Assembly: GCA_030998225.1 (NCBI GenBank)
Contig: JAPYXD010000469.1
Span: forward strand, 930,001 to 994,000
DNA length: 64,000 nt
Direction: 5' to 3'
From: Diplolepis rosae
Taxonomy: Eukaryota > Arthropoda > Insecta > Hymenoptera > Diplolepididae
Notes under the pieces: model-generated
What the model was told of the DNA's origin: nothing
What the model saw: only the letters and a program-made list of their open reading frames with translations
The model's database searches: none
Shown: in pieces, positions 45,999 through 59,800 of the stretch
Layout of the letters: the number at the start of each line of letters is the position of its first letter
How positions within the stretch are numbered: position 1 is the stretch's first letter
Translations under genes and position numbers: made by a program

Positions 45999-46085
45999 AT
46001 GCGGAAATTTGTTGCTGTAGGTTGCAAAACAGGTTACACGTAATGCTCTGAAAAAGTGCATTGTTTTGTGGTTTATTTATCATGA
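45999..46085 (+). pseudogene. THAP-domain-like fragment
   Basis: ATG at 45999 opens MRKFVAVGCKTGYT, then a TAA, then CSEKVHCF. The AVGCK core followed by a Cys and a later aromatic is like the start of a THAP zinc finger, found in P-element-type transposases and their descendants. Only about 25 codons remain, so this is tentative. Confidence 0.35.
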
Positions 46086-46183
46086 GCGCCTTTAACTTAT
46101 TAAAATTTAATCTATACTAAATTTAAAACGCTTTGAATAAAAAAATCAACAAAGCTGACTGACTGAACTTAAGGTATTATAGA

Positions 46184-46893
46184 TAGGGATGGGCGATCTT
46201 AAAAAAAAAGAATTGATTTTGAAATTATTGATTCAATTTGATCGATTAATCGGTTAAAAAGATCGATTTTTGAATCGATCTTCAAAAATCAATACCTTTT
46301 TCTGAAAATGATAAATTTCTGTAAAATAACCTTTTTTTAAAATGTTTTATAATAATTGGAGATATAATTGTTACTTGCATATTTTGTGAATTTAAATTAT
46401 CAAAATAAAAAAGTGTTTATATCAATAAAAAAGGAAATTAGGCTTAAAAAACACACCATATTTGTGAATCAGGAACGTTTTTTATATTTTAAAATTGCAC
46501 AATTTCTAAAGCAATGCGTATTATTAGTGATAAAGTTTCTGACATAAATATGAAGTATTACTATAAAGTTTATAATATTAATATACTTTGAACTTTGCAT
46601 ATCACTTAAAGTATTATTTATGATAAAATTTCTGGCATAAATATGAAGTATTACTATAAAGTTTATAATATTAATATACTTTGTATATCACATTAAAAAT
46701 ATTCTCGTGGTCGACCCCTTGATCTCACTTTTAAACTAAAAAACAGTTCATAGGAACATTTCATAGAAATAGGAAACAGGAAAAAAAGAAAGGAGAATCG
46801 TTCGTAAAGATCGAAAAAAAATATCAATCCAACTGATTAATCGAGTAAAAAAGATCGATCTCCGTAGAATCGAATCGAGATCGCCCATCCCTA
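46184..46893. mobile_element. hAT MITE, TSD ATTATAGA
   Basis: The tips TAGGGATGGGCGATCT and, inverted, TAGGGATGGGCGATCT match over 16 bp, and the subterminal parts repeat GATCGATT-type motifs. ATTATAGA flanks both ends (46176-46183 and 46894-46901). The interior has a direct duplication of about 100 bp around AAATATGAAGTATTACTATA. There is no coding sequence. Confidence 0.9.
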
Positions 46894-46901
46894 ATTATAG
46901 A

Positions 46902-49017
46902 TAAAATACACATAATAAATGATGTGCATATGAGATCTAAATATCCATTATATTATTATGAAATATAGTATATCATGTTGATTATTATTTATTACAAACA
47001 TCTTTGTTCTTTGTGTTTTCAAATACTTATAAAGGAATTTTATAAATTCTTTATATTTGTTACTTTTTCAAATGTACGTTCATTCCTTATGTGAAAGTTT
47101 TGTTCATAAAAATGTAATTTTTTCAATTACTGAGAAGTTTTAAAATATAAAATACAAAATTTCCTATAATAAAATCTAATTTTTCTAACAAAATCAAGAT
47201 GAAATAATTAATACCCGTATTATAATTCAATTTGAATGAATTTCAATAGCCAATTTTTCTATTATAATATGTAAGACTGATATAATATCAATAATATTGA
47301 TAATGTAAATAAATATTGTATTTTTATTTAATAATCACAATGTAAATATTAATGTTAAAACGAAGATAACAGAACTTTGATTTCAATTTCCAGCCAGAAT
47401 TACAAAGACAATTTTCGCCCAAATTTCAAGCATATTACCCTTTATATCAGTAAAAATTGCTTTAAATAATATTTAAAACTTTTTAGTTTAATGTGTTGTA
47501 AAAAAAAATATGATCAAGTAGTTTTTATTCCCAAAAATTTAATTTTTATGCATTTTTCCCATGCATTAAAATGAATTCAGGCCTCATGAACAATCAGCGC
47601 CCCTAGCGGCCACGGTCAATTCTTGTGACATTTTCGTTTCGCGGATTACGTGCATTCTGGCTAAGATGCAGGGGTCTGCTTCCGCCGTTTCGCCAGTTCC
47701 ACCATAGAATGAAAAGAGTCAGTTGTTACGTCAGTAAACGTCGGCTTTTTTATCCTATGGTTCGAGAACAAAATGTATTCAGATTTACTTATATAACTAG
47801 TTGAGCAGAATTGGGAACTTTGAACAGAACTCAAAAAGGAGATTTTGAAAAATTTGTAGAAATTTTGACGTGCCACTCACCTAAAAAGACTATTGACTGT
47901 CAAACGATTCTCTTTACTATTAAAGGATTTTCTATTCAAAATTATCATGAAAGGAAATCCTTTAACCGTTAAGGGATTGTCGTTTCAAATGCTATCCTTT
48001 TACTGTCAAAGTATTTCTTTTGATCTGGAAATGAAATCCTTTGTCGTACAAAAAAAATAATAAAAATTCGCGAAATTATCGATTCTCAAATATAGCGAAA
48101 AACCGTGTTTTTCGCACTTTCAGGTTAGGATTAATCGAAAACCTGACGTGATGGAGCAATTCTGAGCCCGTATTCGGTTACTACGCCAAAAATTACTTCG
48201 AAAATGACTATCGGTATTTCTATAACAATCACAACCTTATATTTTGTAGATCTGTGTAATGGGTTAAAAGAATGCAACGTTTGTATACCTCGATTTTATA
48301 CAAATTTTAAAAAATGTACACTAATTTCTGAAAATAAGGTACTTTACGGACCAAATCTTGAAAATAGGCGACTTTAGGGACCTCAACTGAATATAGAGGA
48401 CAATAGGGGATATAGGGACCGGTCTGTGAGGTCTGCTATAGTAATATATAGACTTAATAATGTATGCCTATAAATATCTTTAGATAACAACATTTGAGAT
48501 ATTTATTTCTGATTTTCTTATATTGTAAAAAATTAAATTGTAAAATTATGGTCTAGCTGGAGATTCTGTTTTAAATATTCTACAAACTAGATGTTTTTTC
48601 AAGGACAAAGATCAAATATAAATCATAAAAGTCCATTAACTTAAAATAAGACATAATTAAACAATTGAAAAAATTATTTATTGACTAGAAGAAAGCTTAC
48701 ACGTGTAAAACGCTTCAGTATCACCTGCTTTTATTGATTAGTAGTTCATCCTGAGTCATCCGGTTACAGTTCCATTAGATCCTTATGTATCTATGTAAAC
48801 TAATTATCAAACAAAACCTATTTTCCAGTTTTGGTCGAACTCCTTGGCTTCGCTAAAATGTGCCAAACTCAACTGCGCAAAAATCATCGCATTTCATTAA
48901 CAGGAGAAATCATAATTTATCTTTTAAAAAACATTGATTAGAGATTAACAATTTTTTGCAGATTTAATTTTTATAAACTGAGAATATAGGCGTCAAAATT
49001 CAGGGGAAAACAATCAA
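46902..49017. other. Mostly AT-rich, no gene seen
   Basis: No supported exon. A GC-richer patch at 47590-47700 (CAGCGCCCCTAGCGGCCACG) could be an old promoter or repeat edge. Several copies of an AAAGGATTTC-like motif in both orientations lie at 47920-48050. Confidence 0.4.
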
Positions 49018-49625
49018 AATGTTACGTTTTGCGGATGATATTTCTCTGCTAGCAAATATCGAAAGATAACTAGTGGAGGCGTTGTATGTAACGGAGGCAG
49101 TTTTTAACAATTATAATATTAAAATAAACATAGGAAAAACAAAAACAATCGCGTGTAGAACAAAATCATGAATAAAGCGCCTAAGCATTAAAATACGCAA
49201 TAAATAGATAGGAGAGATTGGGGAATTTTATTACTTAGGGAGTAAAATAGCAAGGTATGGCCGCTGTAATGCAGATATTCTTTCTAGAATAGGGCAAGCA
49301 AGCTAAGAAAGTCTGCTAAGTTACCACAATTATTGGTTTCAAATATAGATGTGGAAATCAGAAAGAAGCTGCTCCAAACATACACATGCAGCGTGGCACC
49401 GTATGGCTGCAAAGCATGTACTATAAGTAAAGGAGAAAGAAGATTAGAGGATTTTGAAACGTGATGCTTTAGGAAACTATTAAAAATAAGTTGGGGAGAT
49501 AATGTGACAAATAAGGAAGTTTTAAACTTAATGAAAGAAAAGAGAAGCGTATATGCTTGTGTAAAAAGACGCCGCGAAAGATTGATAGGACACACACTTA
49601 GACATGAAAAAAGTGGCGCCTTGAC
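49018..49625 (+). pseudogene. LINE reverse-transcriptase C-terminal relic
   Basis: Broken frames spell LRFADDISLLAN (the FADD active-site motif), a KINIGKTKTI segment, GEFYYLGSKIARYGRCNADI, a YGCK-like piece and finally RRERLIGHTLRHE-like sequence (decayed RRRERLIGHTLRHEKSG). This order is typical of the end of a non-LTR retrotransposon ORF2 found in many arthropods. Many stops make it dead. The clade is not assigned. Confidence 0.75.
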
Positions 49626-50825
49626 AAATTACATAAGCCCACATTTTTAATTTTATATTTGTTAGAATTTTCGTTTACTGAAAATTATTGACGGAGGGGG
49701 CAACTCATTTAGGCGCTCTATGAAAGGGCAGCGAGTTTTTCGATCCAGGCGTACAGTTGTTCATGCATTATATATATATATATATATATGATAGAGGTGT
49801 GATTACAAAATCTTTTTATGAAGCTTACAATATGGACAATCATTTTGAAGTGAAAAACTTCTTCAACCTTGAATAATCAGTTTAAATATTATATTCAAGT
49901 TTTTCATAAAATGCGACATTTTTTGAAGTCAAATAGAAAAAAGCTCGATTTTTTCCTCTTGACCGGATCCATTTTAAAACAAGCAATATGTTGTTTTTCA
50001 GAGTAGATTAGGAAATGCACATTTTTCCTAATTGCGAAAGAAATTTTTTCTACGAAGTTATGAGGTTTGAATTTTGACGTTAAAAAAAACGCAAAAAAGT
50101 TTCTTTAAATCTCTATAACTTTTGACCTATTTGAGATATTTAACTTTACTTCTCATATTCTGGTGAGTATTATAATTATATATATAATTCTCTCAAAACT
50201 GGCAGGACAAATTGAAAAAAGGTCTGAAATTAACAATTTTTATATCTCTGAATCATAACGTAACTTAGTTTTTATGTTTCTGAATAACTAATTTTCCGAA
50301 TTTTCATCTTTCCGACTCAATATTTATCATATGAAGTATCTACCTACTACTTGTGCGACCTTTTTAATCTTGTTAAGTAAACCTGAAATGCTTTACCGGA
50401 ATCACCAAAATTTCAAACAAAAAAAATAGAAACTAAGTTGAATAATGTAATCGAAATGTTAGGGAGAGTTTTGAATTTGTATTCTTTAATAGAATTAAAA
50501 TTTAATTATTTGAATCAAAATTTGAAATAATTGCAAAAGATATTTTGTTCTTGATTTTAAAGTAATTCATAGACCAATAAAATTTAGAAACATTAAAAAT
50601 AAAATATTTATTCGAAACATTTGGTAGCAGGTCTTTAGAATATTATTAATATGTGAAAATTCATTGATTTTTCTTTCTTAATAAAATCTTTTATCAACAT
50701 CTTAAAAATATAATTTTTGTATAGTCTTCCTACCTAATAGCTATATGTACAAAAATGTAGGTACTGCATAGTATGTCTCTGAGAATACGAAGTCATTAAT
50801 CTAACTAAGGTACTTGATGGATTAA
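49626..50825. other. 3' flank of the helicase gene, no gene seen
   Basis: AT-rich with a TA dinucleotide run at 49770-49790. No exon or inverted repeat of note was seen. Confidence 0.45.
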
Positions 50826-53800
50826 TCATTTAATGAGATCTCTCCTGAGTTCAGTGCTTTCAGCATAGGCACTTACGTTAACAACGTTTTTTGCATAGTC
50901 AATTAGTCTATGCCATCCACATTGTTGCTGAAAAAAAGAATACAAATCAAATTAAATCATATAAAATTAAAAAATACTGGAAATTGCAAATATTATTATT
51001 ATAAGAAATAAAATAAACTATAACGAATCAGGAAAAATCTAAGATGAGACTTTTTGAAAATTTGAGAAAATTAATTTTGTAAAATATCCAAGAACAAAAT
51101 TATATCACAATAGACAGAACTACGTACCCGAACTTTGGAAACCTTTGCAAATCTGCCATAGATTATTAGACAGTGTTTCGCCCTGGTCAAGGTAGCATAA
51201 AAGCGTTGAAATCCTGCGGGAGTGACAAGGTGTTTATTTCGAATGCAAGATGCAAGTATAATGTCTTTTTCGCGATTTAAGAAACCATCAATTGTGTTAA
51301 CTTCAATGTTGAATATCTGAGCTTTTCCTGGTATTATTTCTTCCATCCTGCAAAGTAAATAACTCAGTTTCATCCTCATATAATCAAAATATGTATGCAA
51401 CAATATAAAGTATAATAAAAGATGTTCCTTACTTATTCTTAATCTCCTGCTCGACGCGTTCCTTTGCTTCAATATCTGAGATAATCACTCCCACTGAGAT
51501 GCTCCGTTCTAACCTCCGCAAGTTTCCGTAAGACGCGATACAATGTATCACTCGCGAAGCAAACACAGCCTCATTATCAATAAAATCTTCAGTGTAACTT
51601 AGTTTAAATATTCTCAGGGAATACAATGGAAACGGAATTTCTTCCTTCACCAAATTCCTCAATGTATCCATATTGAAAATGTCTGCCTTATTCAACCAGG
51701 ATTCTATCGGTGATGATATCCTATATTGAGTTGGTAATCTGATCACTGGACTTTTGTTCGTAACTTGAAAACTTTTTTCGATTCGATAAAATAAAGAATT
51801 TCCCCATCCCAAGTTACGAAATCTCGCCCGGGAATGGTCATAGCTACTTGGGTGTTTATTCATATCTCCTAAAAGTACCAGAGTGCTCCCTCTCATTGAT
51901 AAAATCTTCAAAGTGTCAATCTCTAGGATTTGGGGAGCTTCATCAACGATACAGACTGGAAATGTATGCCCTTCTCTGTTTGAAGAAAATTTTATTTTTA
52001 GTAATTTTAATTTTTGGTACCTACTAGAATTTATAAATCAACTACTTTTATTTGTACTCCAATGCTAATTAAAATATTTCCATCATATTCATATTATTTT
52101 CCTTACGCTGTTCTTTTGTTCTTTATACAGTATGTTCTTGATGTTGTAAAACTCAAACGACTGCAAACGACTTAAAATGATCTATTCTGCTTGCATGACC
52201 CCCCCCCCCCCCCCCCGGACATTTTTTTCTCTAAATCAGTCGAGGCCTAACAGTATTTCTAATAATATTTATTTCAATTATACAAGAAGATTTATTCCTC
52301 GTGATTTAATACTACAGGGTTTTCCAATTAGAGGTTTCATTTTGAATAGCCCCCTATTTTGGCAGCTGTCATAATAAAAGGTGTCATTTTATGACAGATG
52401 ACAACTAAAAACTATATGCTATGTGCCACACAAGTGGCGAAACCATCGGTCTTTTGCGTGAAAAGTTTCCAGGTCGAGTGATTTCTCGAAACGGCGTTTA
52501 CAATTGGCCGCCACCGAGATCATGCGATTTAACACCTCTAGACTTTTTTCTTTGGAGTTACGTGAAAGATAAGGTTTATGCTGATGCTTCTCAGTCAATT
52601 CAAGAACTTAAAGAGAATATTCGTGCCGTTATCGACGAAATAGAGCCCCCCAATGTGCAAAAATGTAATGGAAAATATTATTATATATTATTTTTCATTA
52701 TAAACGCGAATTCTTAGAAATCAAAATGAAACCTCTAATTGGAAAACCCTGTATAACTAAAGTAAATATTATATTACTGTAAATATAAATTTATTCTTTC
52801 ACAGGTAGTAGCATTCCCGTTTTCTGAGAAAATAACATTACACAAGAAAAAGAAGCACAGCACTAAAGTATATATCTAATAAATAAAAATAATTATCTAG
52901 GCGGTGAGTATAATTGTTTAAAACAAATTTTATGAAAAATGACTTTACTATGTTTCTTAACCATAAAAAAATGTTAATTTATAAACAAATTATTCATAAA
53001 AAAATAAAATATAATGATTTCAAATTAATAAGTCGACCGGCAATCGAAAGACCTGGGCTCGAATCCCAGCGCAGTCGAAAGCGTCTTTTTTTCCACAAAA
53101 AGATTTCAAATTCTTTAAATTTGAATTCAATTTGCATTTATTTGCGATATAAGAGTTTGAAATTGTAAAGAAAATCCAGTCCGGTAAGAATTGCAACCTG
53201 TGGTGGATTATGAACAGAAAATTCTGTATTCCAATCACTGCCCTAACGAACCGGCCGAACGCTAGGGTGTGCCACGTAGGAAGTTGCGTAAATTTTGTTT
53301 AGACATCTCTGCAGAAAAAACATATTTCTTCGTACAGACCTCATTGAAAAATTGTAAAAACAAATTCTAGATTTTGTACTAACTAGGATTTCTATAGAAT
53401 TTCTTGTAAATATCCATGGAATTTCTTTTAAAAATGGATTTAGCTTAAAATTATCGCACTCTTTGAATTTCTACAAGTGAAATTTTACTTGTTTGGAGTG
53501 AAAACTGAGCCACTCTTCATTCACTTTTGACTCCAAAAGAGTGAAATTTCACTACAATAGAGTGGTATTTTCCATAAATTTAAATTATGTTTTGAACTAA
53601 TGATACGCTTGACTATGTAATAAAGTTTTTAAAAAAGTGACAAAGATCACCTGAACTTCTCCATTACAGGAAGGAATAAATTTGGCACACTGCAAAAGAC
53701 CAAATTTGCTCCAAGAAGATATGTTAATTCTCCGACGTCTTGCAGTTCCTTTCTTTCTTGAGGTGTCATCTGTTTGACCTGCGAGAAAAATAGATCAATT

Positions 53801-56800
53801 AAGAAAAAAAAGAGTTTGCATGAAATATCCCACTTTATGCGTATATAGAGCGTGCCGAAAATTACCATTTTCAGGTCAGTGCGGGAAAGTAATTTTCGCC
53901 ACTGTTGCGCATGTACAATCCAAAAAAACAATTAAATTTTCTCCAATTTCCCACCCAGCCCCATAGTAAACTTCAAAAGACTGGGTTATTCTGATTAACA
54001 GAAACAATTGGAAATCGATTCGAGTTAACGGATTAAAAAAATCTATCTTGAAAGCTATGAGCCGAAAATAATTCTTTGATGAACCTCTTTCTACATGCTC
54101 TACACGCAGGGTATGTAGCATATTCATTATACTTATCATAAAAATTAGGTGTGAAACATGTAAGGGAATCTTGCAATTCTGACTTATCTCAAGTTTGCAG
54201 CACTTGTACATTCCTGCATGCTTCCCCTACTTGTAACACAATATACTATTTTTGCAACACTGTACGGGAATGTTGCACCATGCGCACCGTAAAATGTGCG
54301 CAAAATGACATATTCCTGATGACCTTAAAAAATGAGCAGGAATATTGATTCTCACAGACTTTCCTGCATCGTGTAGGATTTATGTAAAAACTCTCGTTAG
54401 TTTTATCAGAAATCATATAGTGTGATTGAGCTGCTTAATTGTTGATTTAAGTACAAAGAAGTTTTCTGAAAAGTTTTGACACAATCAAATTGATAGTTAA
54501 GAAACAGTATAAAAAGCCGCTAGCGATTACAAACATCAATAATTATTTCTTAACTATTGATTCAATTGTCCTAAAACCTTTCAGAACATTTTTGATTTTA
54601 CAAAAAACTGGTTTCTTGTAAATATTTCGAAAACGGTAAAAGGTACAAAATTGTTTAATTAAAAAAAATATACACAATGAAATTCTTTATCGGAATATTT
54701 AAAAAAAATCAAATTCGTAATTTGATTTTAAAAGGCAAGGGGCCTTTCCACTCCGATCAAAATAAGTTTGCGTGCTCTTCTTTTTTGAAGCGGCAGCTCA
54801 ATTACAGAGGAGTAATATATGAAGTGTTTTCGTTATTTCAAAATAGATCAAACTGCTTTTGTATATTCCGGTTGATTCAATTAGAGATTATGTAGTATAA
54901 TTACGGAATCAAAATACCTGTTACGCGTTTTTAATATTTGTAAATAAATAAATAGAAGTTTTTTTGTAATACTATTGAATTTAAAAAAATTTTATAAACC
55001 CGTTTATTTTTTGCTTGACTATCAATCCTCACTATAGAGTACGAAATTCCCATTACGGTAGTTACAAAAAATAGTATACGATACACGTGCGGAAACTTAG
55101 TGATTCTCCATTCGGGTGAGAAGGTTCGTGCTTCAAACTTCATACTTATCGGGAAGTACCAAATTTCCGCACTAATATTATAATATATTATTTTATTTTC
55201 TTTATAGCAAGTGATTCTCACATTTCTCCCACTTTTGGCAATATCATAATACATTTTCACAATTTTCATTTGAAACCCGCATTTTAGAGATCTATATATG
55301 CGGAATTTCTCTTCAAGGTTTTTCAACTGCTGTTCAGCAACCGCCATCTGGAAAAAAATAATTTTATTTCCAAATTTTTTTTCCATATTGGTCTTTGACG
55401 CAAATGAAAATTTCAATTTTTACCTAAACTAGCAAAAAAAGTTATTGAACTTAATTTAAATAAAAATTAATATTCAAAATAGGAAGGCTTTATCGAAAAT
55501 ATTCATAAAATGCTTTTGGCAATTCATGGAGTCAATATGAATGGAAGATCAGAGATTGCTAGCATATCAACGGAACATGTGTGTCATATTTTAGACAAAC
55601 ATTCGGGTATGAGCAAGCTGCACACTAGATGAGTGACGCATTTACTGACACCTGATAAAAAACAATGTCGAAAGGATGTTTAAAAACATAACTCTGTAGA
55701 GGCGAATAGCAAAGAAGGCAAGGACAATTTTATAGGCTGGCAAAGTTATGGCGACTTTTTTGGTGATATGTATGGAATAGTCTACACTAACTATCTTGAA
55801 AAGGAAAAAACAATCAATAGTGAATATTACGCGAATTTATTGCAGTGTTTAAACGATGGAATTAGGTAAAAATGGACACATCTAACAAAAAAGAAAGTGC
55901 TGTTCTATCAAGACAACGCTCCAGCTCTGAGATCGTGAAATAGAGCTAATTGGTGAGCGCCAATAAGGTAAACGTAACAGTTTGTGGACACTTGTTCATA
56001 TTTTTCTCCATTAATATGTCAAATGTTAAAAAACCTTACGATAATACTCGTATTTATAAACATTATCCTGGAATAATAAGAAATAAGATTGATATGAGTT
56101 GTTAAATTTAAATATTTTAAAAATAAATCGCCGTTTTTTGTGCGAGTGTCACTGTGAGCACTAAATTCAAGGTAAGTTTGTAAAAAAGGTTTTAATAAAT
56201 CAAGGGTGTTTATATATTACATGAGTGTCACTGAAAAGTCTTAATTTCTGATAATTTATTGCTAAATACAGGAGTCTACAAACTGGTGCAGAAAATACGT
56301 GCAGATACCTATTTGTAGACAGTCATGTGAAAAAATCAATTCTAACGTGTTTTATCCCTGTACACTCAACTCTCGATTATTTTAACGTCGGTTATTTTTA
56401 AGCGCGTCTTTCAATTATTTTAAGTCGTGGGTTGGGCTTCTACCCCTCCATTCTTAACCACGTGACAGTGGCAGCCAATCATTGGATTCGCGCGAAACGG
56501 AGCGCATTTAAGCATCTCCCCAACACCACGACTGCCCCTCCGCTCCACCACAGTGGTGGGAAGGAGAAGTTTAAAATAACTCAGTTGTTTACATTTCGAA
56601 AGCCTTAAAATAACCGAGAGTTGAGTGTATTTATGCTTATTCAGTAAATTATTAGTTAATTAACGATTCTCTGATTGTCTATAATTTTTTTGATTGATTA
56701 TAGCCTCAAAGTCAGTAAAAGTCAACTTGACCTATTATTTATCATATGGCTATTTTTTTTTCGCCTCATAAAAACATTGATTTCTGAATATTTACTGTTC

Positions 56801-59800
56801 TATCTTAATTATGTCGCATTATTTTAGCATTATTATTATTTACGAATGATTTTGAGAACTTTCCGTTTTTTGGTATCGTAAAAAATTTGTGAAAAAAAAT
56901 CTAAATAATATATATTTTCTAATTTCAATAAACATTATTATTCCATAAATTTATATTCATTGCATTAAATATTCTATCTTAAAGAACTTTTCATTAAACT
57001 TAGAAAAATGTTATGTGCTTATAAGCAAAGCTTTTCATCTTACACTTTTGGAATATGATAGTAAATAATGGCAAAAATGCGGAGTTTAATAGTTCTATAA
57101 TAATATTTCTGAAGTTCTAATTGATTTTCATGCTAAAAACTTGTCGCTTTTCATAAAAATCTAGCACCATCTCATACAAAAAAATTTGATATACTCCTAA
57201 ACTTTATTATAAGATGATAATTTATTAAAAAAGGATGAAATTATTAATAATGAAGTGATTGTTTCCATTAAAACATCATGTAAATTTATATGAATCGTAG
57301 TTAACAAAGTAATTCGGAATGAAATTCAGTGTCCACAAACTGGTACATCCATTGTTCACAAACTGGTACTGAAAAAAAATCACTGTGACTCACGGTGTTG
57401 ACGCGCATGAGAAGAAAAAAAAAAGCTTCAAAATGCTCGCAACTGAGTAAACGAATGATTGTAGGAGGGCCACGCGCGTGTTTTACAGTGACCAGAACTA
57501 TAAGAATCATTTGAGACTTTCACGCCTCTCATAACTGCGCTCAGGGTGTTTGGCGATAGGGACGGTTTAGCAGTGGGTACTATGATCAAACCGTCCTTAT
57601 TGCTGCGACATCATAGTGCTGATGCGCGTGAAAATAGTGCTGAGAACCTTAGACGCAGTGATGTGAGGTGTGAAAGTCTCAAATGCAGTACGTTTTCTGC
57701 TCACGTCTTTTTAATAAATGCCATCTTTATGAGATTTTTTTGATTAGACAAAAATAAACAAAGTTACACCATTCAAAGTTATGTATCAATCAAAGCAAGT
57801 AATTAAATATCAGGCCTGAGTATTTCAGCATCAAACAACAATTTTTGAGCAACATTATTGCGCATCTCGTCTAAAATATGCTGCTTAAGGGCATGCAATA
57901 ATTAGGAAATCAGCAAATTTTATTGATTTTGTGTTTCTATATGTTTGTGTCTCAAGTACATAAAATTTGGGAAATGGTAGAGAAGGTAAAAAAGGACTCT
58001 GGATAGACTACTTTTGGTTTCGAAATTGAAAAAAAGTTCAGTTTCAGTAAAATATACCGTACATTTTTTTTGGATTGACAAAACTAAAAGTAAGATTATC
58101 ATCTCCACCATTTCCCAAATTTTCAAAAGAAAATTTTATGTATTTTAAACACAAACATGTAGAAACTAGACCAAATTGTTCACATGAACTTGTTACTTTT
58201 CTCAAGTATCATATGCCCTTAATAATTCTCTTTTTGCCAAATGGGGATGCGCAATTAAGAAAACACTAATGTATACGTTTACATCAAGTATTTTGGCAAT
58301 ATTTCTAGAAGTAAAATAAAAATTGTTTTCAAAATAGTATGTATTAGAATCTGTGAAAACTTACAATATTGTAAAACAAACCTGTTCATTAGGCGATTTT
58401 GAAACCGCTGCTGTGTAAAATTTTTGTATATCACCATCAATGTGATTCTTAACTAATCTACTCAAGTTCACGTCCTTAAATCGATTCCGCTGATCTTCAT
58501 CTAGTCCAACCATAACCATTCTAGTCACTGAAATAAAATTAAAAAACAGATTGAAGGAATATTTAGAATCTCTACCACTTTGAAAATTATTGTTTCACTT
58601 TACACATGAATGTCTAGTGTAAGTAAAAGATGCTTACTTTTCAAAGGAAAAGTTGAAGGTATAAAAAATTGTTTAGAATAAATTAATAATTTTCCAATTA
58701 ATTTGATAAGCAAAATGTAAAGATAACAGCACTTGATAATTTTCCAGAATAATCATTCAAAATTAAATACTTTTTTATCAGTCAGTTTTTAAAAAAATTC
58801 TCTCTCAATGCAACCACTTAAAATGAAATTATGAAAATTCTTACCAGCTTTATCCAATTCTGAATTATCTAAGATGTTCCAGAGTCTCAATATGATTTCC
58901 TCTAACTCTACATCTGTGGATGCAGATACCAGAATTCTTAAAGGATCATTTTCCAGTCGCAGCTGTTTATAAAGTAACTCAAGAATAGTATTAACCACGA
59001 TAGTAGTTTTTCCAGTGCCAGCTGGTCCTTCAACAATACAGATTTTAGGCTCTGCATTCTCGTATGACTTGATTATTTTCGTCATGACAGTTAATTGCTT
59101 CGTATCAAGAGGTTGATTAGATAGCAAACTTTCTTGTCTTAGGATTGTTCTCTCCAATGTCGGATTCATTGTGGGATTTGGACACAATAAATAGTCAAGT
59201 AGGGGAGACTGTTGTATAAGGTTCACAGCTTTTGCTTTTTCCAATGAATAATTCAAATTTAGAATCGGCTTCACGTTCTTAATTTTACACTTGGAGATAT
59301 CAAATTCCTGCTCTTGTACCAAAACCAAATAGGCTACGATTTTTCTAGGTGAATCACTCGGTTCTTTAATTTAAGAAAAGAAAATTTATGTAATAATAAG
59401 AAGAAAAGAAACAATCTCATAGAAATTAGAGCTTACCTTCGTACACTATTTTCTGTATATATCCAAAAATTGAAAATTCCTTATTTTCATAGAGAATAGT
59501 AATTGTTAGTAAATCTCCAGCGACTGGCTGTGTTATTTCGTCTATTATCGGCACGGCAATTGTTAGAAAAAATGACACTAGGAAAGACGAGTAAGCTTCT
59601 ATCCAAACGTTCGCAATCATATCCTCAATAAGGTGGCATTTATTGAATCTATTGAGAAGCAAGAATGTAAAACTATATACTATAAATTGACTTCTGTTCC
59701 AATCTCTAGAATGATTAAAATTAAAAAAACATATAGTTCAAAATAAATGAATAAATAAATTATGCTCACACAGCTTTCTTTTCCCCAAACATAAATGAAT

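Noticed and set aside
47661..47876. 71-aa minus-strand ORF next to a GC-rich patch
   Set aside because: No domain, no partner exons, and the upstream GTGAGT alone is not enough support.
54931..55221. Continuation of the helicase exon beyond 55222
   Set aside because: The open frame runs on to 54931, but AAT|GTGAGA at 55222 gives a phase-0 donor that joins the next conserved exon; the extension reads like intron.
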